DNA of 15,321 nt from Acidimicrobiaceae bacterium (GTDB taxonomy: Bacteria; Actinomycetota; Acidimicrobiia; Acidimicrobiales; RAAP-2). The stretch lies in assembly GCA_003135595.1 (NCBI GenBank), contig PLCI01000087.1:1-15321 (forward strand), given 5' to 3'. Positions 12,901 to 15,321 of this stretch are shown in pieces. The first letter of the stretch is position 1; every line of letters starts with the position of its first letter. Below the pieces are notes generated by a model. It worked only from the letters and a program-made list of their open reading frames with translations, was not told where the DNA came from and made no database searches. A program made the translations under genes and the position numbers.

Positions 12901-14427
12901 TCGATGCACGAGCACGCCCGCGATGATCGCCCAGTGGGGCGGCAGTGCCGCGGGAGTGCCGATGAGCCTGCTCGACTCGATGCCGCCAAGTGCCGCGTGC
13001 GCGAGGTTGGCGTGTTGGAGGTTGACTCCGACGAGGTCCGCGCGTGTGAGGTTCGCGTACGCGAGGTCGGCGTTCTGCAGGTCCGTCGCGAACAGGGCGG
13101 CCGAGGCGAGATCGACGTGCTCGAGCTTTTCGTTCTCCAGCCTTGCGCCGGCGAGGTTGGCGCCAGGCCCGACGAGGAAGCCGCGCACCAGCTGCCAGGC
13201 GTGCGGCAGCGTTGGCGGCGCGCCCCGGACGATGAGCCGACCAGAGATGCACCTCGCCAGCCTCGCCGTCACGAGGATGGCGCCAGTCAGGTTCGCGCCG
13301 GTGAGGACGGCGCCGGTGAGCACGGCGCGCAGGAACGCACCGTGGCTGAGGTTCGCACCCTCGAGGTTCGCGCCGGGCCCGACGAGGTGCCCGTTGACGT
13401 TGACCCAGCCGGGGGGCAGCCCCTTCGACTTCACGTGCGACGAGCGGATCCCCGACAACGACGCCCCCTGGAGGTTGGCGGTCGTGAGGTCGAGATTCGA
13501 GAAGTTCGCGTCATTGAGGCTGGCCCTGGCGAAGCCGACGTCGCGCATCGCGGTGACGGAGAACTCCGCGCCCCACAGGATCGAGTAGGCGAAGTCGGCC
13601 GCGTTGAGGTTGGCGCCCGTGAGGTTCACCTTCGCGAGGAGCGTGTGGGCGAGGTCCGCCTTGAAGAGGTTCGCGCCGGGGCCGACGAGGTAGCCGTGGA
13701 CGAGGAGGAAGCCCGCGGGCAGCCTGCGCGGCTTGCCGATGAGACCACCGGTAGTGATGCCCCGCTTGTTCGGCTTGAAGAACGTCGCGCCGCGGAATCC
13801 CGTGCCGGTGATCGTCGCGTCCCGAAGGATCGCCCCGACGAGGTTCGTCCCCGACAGGATCGTGTGGGCGAGGTCCGCGCCCGAGAGGTTGGCGCCGGCG
13901 AGGTCGGCGCGAGAGAGGTTCGCGTGGTGCAAGTCGAGGTGGGTGAGGCTCTGGCCGGCGAGGTCTACGCCGGGCCCGAACAGGTGCCCTGACTTCATGA
14001 AGAACCGGCCCGGCAGCACCGACGGTCGTCCATGCACGTTGCCCGAGGCGACCGCGGCCAGTGTCGTCTCCGCGAGGTTGGCATTGACGATCGTCGCGCC
14101 CGTGATCGTCGCGTGATTGAGCTTCGCCGCGGTGAAGTTCGCCGACGCGAGGTTCGCGTCGGTCATGTTTGCGCCGCTCAGGTTGGCACCGAACAGCACC
14201 GCGTCGAATAGTGATGCTCCGGTGAGGTTCGCGCCCGACAGGTTCGCCCCGCGGAAGTCGGCGTACTCGAACTGGCGCTTCGACAGGTCGCAGTGGGAGA
14301 GGTTGACCCCCGGCGCGGGCTTGGCGGCGCAGCGCTTCGTCGTCGCATCAGCGCGGCCGCCCACGACCGACACGAGCGCCACGACCGTGGCGAGGGCGGC
14401 GAGCCACCGAAGGGAGAGGGACCGCAT
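12898..14427 (-). CDS. Secreted pentapeptide-repeat protein with recurring LVGPGANL linker modules
   Basis: A 509-residue exported protein. A signal peptide at 1-28 (hydrophobic 8-23, ADA before the cut) is followed by A(N/D)LxG-type pentapeptide repeats, which fold into a right-handed quadrilateral beta-helix. The repeats are broken into blocks by a linker, consensus LPxGWxLVxGxLVGPGANL, at 138-156, 236-254, 337-355 and 407-425. A fifth copy at 495-509 stops after LVHR, so the protein ends inside the motif. Block spacing is 98, 101, 70 and 88 residues. Most pentapeptide proteins I know are cytosolic; secretion here is suggested by the signal peptide. The function is unknown; surface, matrix or binding-scaffold roles are all possible. 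The ATG follows TACGAT with leaderless spacing. It lies upstream of, and in the same direction as, the S53 protease. Confidence 0.9.
   Translation of the reverse strand: MRSLSLRWLAALATVVALVSVVGGRADATTKRCAAKPAPGVNLSHCDLSKRQFEYADFRGANLSGANLTGASLFDAVLFGANLSGANMTDANLASANFTAAKLNHATITGATIVNANLAETTLAAVASGNVHGRPSVLPGRFFMKSGHLFGPGVDLAGQSLTHLDLHHANLSRADLAGANLSGADLAHTILSGTNLVGAILRDATITGTGFRGATFFKPNKRGITTGGLIGKPRRLPAGFLLVHGYLVGPGANLFKADLAHTLLAKVNLTGANLNAADFAYSILWGAEFSVTAMRDVGFARASLNDANFSNLDLTTANLQGASLSGIRSSHVKSKGLPPGWVNVNGHLVGPGANLEGANLSHGAFLRAVLTGAVLTGANLTGAILVTARLARCISGRLIVRGAPPTLPHAWQLVRGFLVGPGANLAGARLENEKLEHVDLASAALFATDLQNADLAYANLTRADLVGVNLQHANLAHAALGGIESSRLIGTPAALPPHWAIIAGVLVHR
12901..14016 (-). repeat. 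Super-repeat in the pentapeptide protein: five linker copies
   Basis: The linker copies map to 14016-13960, 13722-13666, 13419-13363, 13209-13153 and 12945-12901 (last one truncated). Each begins with LP and carries an aromatic residue at position 4 or 5 and Gly at position 10. The first four end in GPGxxL. The DNA between copies is also repetitive because of the ANL-type codons, but protein-level conservation is clearer than DNA identity, so these look like old intragenic duplications. Confidence 0.8.
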
Positions 14428-14433
14428 CTGTCA

Positions 14434-14439
14434 ATCGTA
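14434..14439 (-). promoter_or_regulatory. Putative -10 element, leaderless promoter of the pentapeptide-repeat gene
   Basis: CGTACGAT on the minus strand, hexamer TACGAT, then 6 bases and the ATG at 14427. No Shine-Dalgarno and no clear -35 are seen. It faces away from the ICMT-like gene's promoter across a 156-base divergent region. Confidence 0.5.
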
Positions 14440-14571
14440 CGACGCGCGCTGCGGCAGCGGTCCGCGTCCGAGATCGTGTCGCGACGCCAATTGGAATGCG
14501 CTTCTGCGCGCTTGACACACCTGGCGACGCGTCGTCATCGATCAGTGCCGCACGCTCGGGACACGGGTCCG

Positions 14572-14577
14572 TACGCT
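14572..14577 (+). promoter_or_regulatory. Putative -10 element, leaderless promoter of the ICMT-like gene
   Basis: CGTACGCT, hexamer TACGCT, then 6 bases and GTG 14584. A consensus-like TTGACA at 14512-14517 is too far upstream to be its -35. Confidence 0.5.
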
Positions 14578-14583
14578 CACGCT

Positions 14584-15150
14584 GTGCACCGCTGGTCCTG
14601 GACGCTCATCGCGTGCTGCTGGGGCGCGTGGGCGATCATCTGGATCGCGCTGGCGTTCTCCGCCAAGCGGACCGTCGAGCGGCCGGGTGGCGCCTGGAGC
14701 TGGGGGGCCGTCGTCGGCGCGGTGGTCGTCTACGCGGCATTCCGCGCCGCGACGGGGCGATCGTGGGATCACGAGCTGGCGGTGGTCCCCCGGGCGGTGC
14801 AGGTGCTCGCGGTGGCCCTCGTCGGGTGCGGGCTCGCCTTCTGCACGTGGGCGCGCGTGACGATCGGGAGGAACTGGAGTGGGTCCGTCGTGCTCAAGGA
14901 GGACCACGAGCTCATCGAGACCGGCCCCTACGCGCTCGCGCGTCACCCGATCTACACCGGGATGCTCGCCATGGTGCTCGGGAGCGCCATCGACTACCCC
15001 GCGGCGGTCAGCTACACCGGTCTCGGGCTCGTCGTCGTGGTGTTCTTCTTCAAGTCGCGTCGAGAGGAGCGACTCATGGTCGAGCACTTCCCCGACCAGT
15101 ACCCCGCCTACCGGGCTCGCGTGAAGGCGATCATCCCGTTCGTCGTGTAG
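14584..15150 (+). CDS. ICMT/PEMT-type integral membrane methyltransferase
   Basis: A 188-residue membrane protein of the isoprenylcysteine carboxyl methyltransferase / phospholipid methyltransferase superfamily. Hydrophobic segments lie at about 7-25, 38-53, 70-88 and 122-155. The SAM-binding signature is GPYALARHPIYTG (114-126, with RHPxYxG). The EE pair (161-162) and the final FPDQYPAYRARVKAIIP stretch are also typical. The methyl acceptor cannot be predicted, since bacterial members act on diverse lipids and small molecules and no prenylated-protein pathway is present here. GTG 14584 is chosen because of the leaderless promoter just upstream and because the N-terminus then leads directly into the first helix. 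Its 3' end overlaps the convergent partial gene by 20 bases. Confidence 0.88.
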   Translation: MHRWSWTLIACCWGAWAIIWIALAFSAKRTVERPGGAWSWGAVVGAVVVYAAFRAATGRSWDHELAVVPRAVQVLAVALVGCGLAFCTWARVTIGRNWSGSVVLKEDHELIETGPYALARHPIYTGMLAMVLGSAIDYPAAVSYTGLGLVVVVFFFKSRREERLMVEHFPDQYPAYRARVKAIIPFVV

Positions 15151-15321
15151 TCGAGCCCGAGGCCTTGGCACCCTGCGCGACCAGCGCGTCGGGGATCTCG
15201 AGGTACCTCGAGCGCAGGTACTCGCCGAGCCCCTTCGCCTGGGGGTCGTAGCGAGTGGACGACGCCACGCCGTCGCCGAGCAGTCCCACCACGACGAAGT
15301 TGAGCGCGCGCAGGTTCGCGA
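15131..15321 (-). CDS. C-terminal fragment of a protein, possibly AtuA-like ferredoxin-fold domain
   Basis: Sixty-two codons are open from the window edge to TGA at 15133-15131, so the 5' part lies beyond the window. The fragment begins with ANLRALNFVVVGLLGDGVAS, continues with a LGEYLRSRYLEIPDALV-like helix, and ends in a polar tail. The LRALNFV..G.LG.G pattern resembles the small C-terminal domain linked to AtuA-type (DUF1446) acyclic-terpene/acyl-CoA catabolic proteins as I remember it. This is weak recognition from a short piece. It converges with, and overlaps, the ICMT-like gene by 20 bases. Confidence 0.5.
   Translation of the reverse strand, partial: ANLRALNFVVVGLLGDGVASSTRYDPQAKGLGEYLRSRYLEIPDALVAQGAKASGSTTRRTG

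Noticed and set aside
11579..13588. Very long open frame on the plus strand opposite the protease and pentapeptide-repeat genes
   Set aside because: It spans two genes with clear signal peptides, domains and catalytic residues on the minus strand. Its composition (R, A, V, E-rich without motifs) is that of an antisense frame in GC-rich DNA.
12901..14427. Periodic short repeats that might be a CRISPR array or DNA satellite
   Set aside because: The period comes from pentapeptide codons in an intact reading frame; there are no constant direct repeats with unique spacers.
14512..14517. Consensus TTGACA as a -35 box for the ICMT-like gene
   Set aside because: It is 54 bases from the -10-like TACGCT, and no TANNNT hexamer lies 16-18 bases downstream of it.

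Overview
The window is GC-rich bacterial chromosome, almost fully coding. It reads as an actinobacterium, probably of the Acidimicrobiia type. Pointers are a WhiB-family regulator, frequent GTG starts, GTGA-type start/stop overlaps, several apparently leaderless promoters, an actinobacterial-style pair of ArsA/Get3-like ATPases, and an RskA-type anti-sigma factor. A sedolisin (S53) protease and two DUF929-type proteins, families I associate with acidophiles, hint at an acidic habitat. No species can be named from the sequence alone.

Layout, left to right: (1) the 3' part of an Mrp/ApbC Fe-S carrier ATPase, convergent with a two-gene Nudix hydrolase / metallo-beta-lactamase-fold operon on the minus strand. 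(2) A plus-strand cluster of DUF929-type thioredoxin-fold protein, VKOR and a second DUF929-type protein, probably an extracytoplasmic disulfide-forming system. (3) A minus-strand whiB gene divergent from two overlapping ArsA/Get3-like ATPase genes. (4) A stand-alone, partly degenerate receiver protein overlapping a soluble CBS/CorC-like protein. (5) A minus-strand ECF sigma / zinc-binding anti-sigma pair. (6) A complete tRNA-Pro(CGG) whose 3' end nearly touches a large secreted S53 protease with two TIG domains (minus). (7) Upstream of the protease, a secreted pentapeptide-repeat protein built as a super-repeat (minus). (8) A divergent ICMT-like membrane methyltransferase (plus). (9) The C-terminal end of a minus-strand gene, possibly AtuA-like, running off the window.

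The most coherent functional unit is the DUF929-VKOR-DUF929 cluster. VKOR would reoxidise membrane-anchored CxxC thioredoxin-fold partners and pass electrons to quinone. The most unusual single protein is the secreted pentapeptide-repeat protein, in which a 19-residue linker (consensus LPxGWxLVxGxLVGPGANL) recurs between beta-helix blocks. Many genes share a GTACNNT or related -10 hexamer about 6-7 bases before the start codon, which suggests leaderless mRNAs. There is no gene-free stretch longer than 300 bases, and no insertion sequence, integrase, phage gene or CRISPR array is visible.
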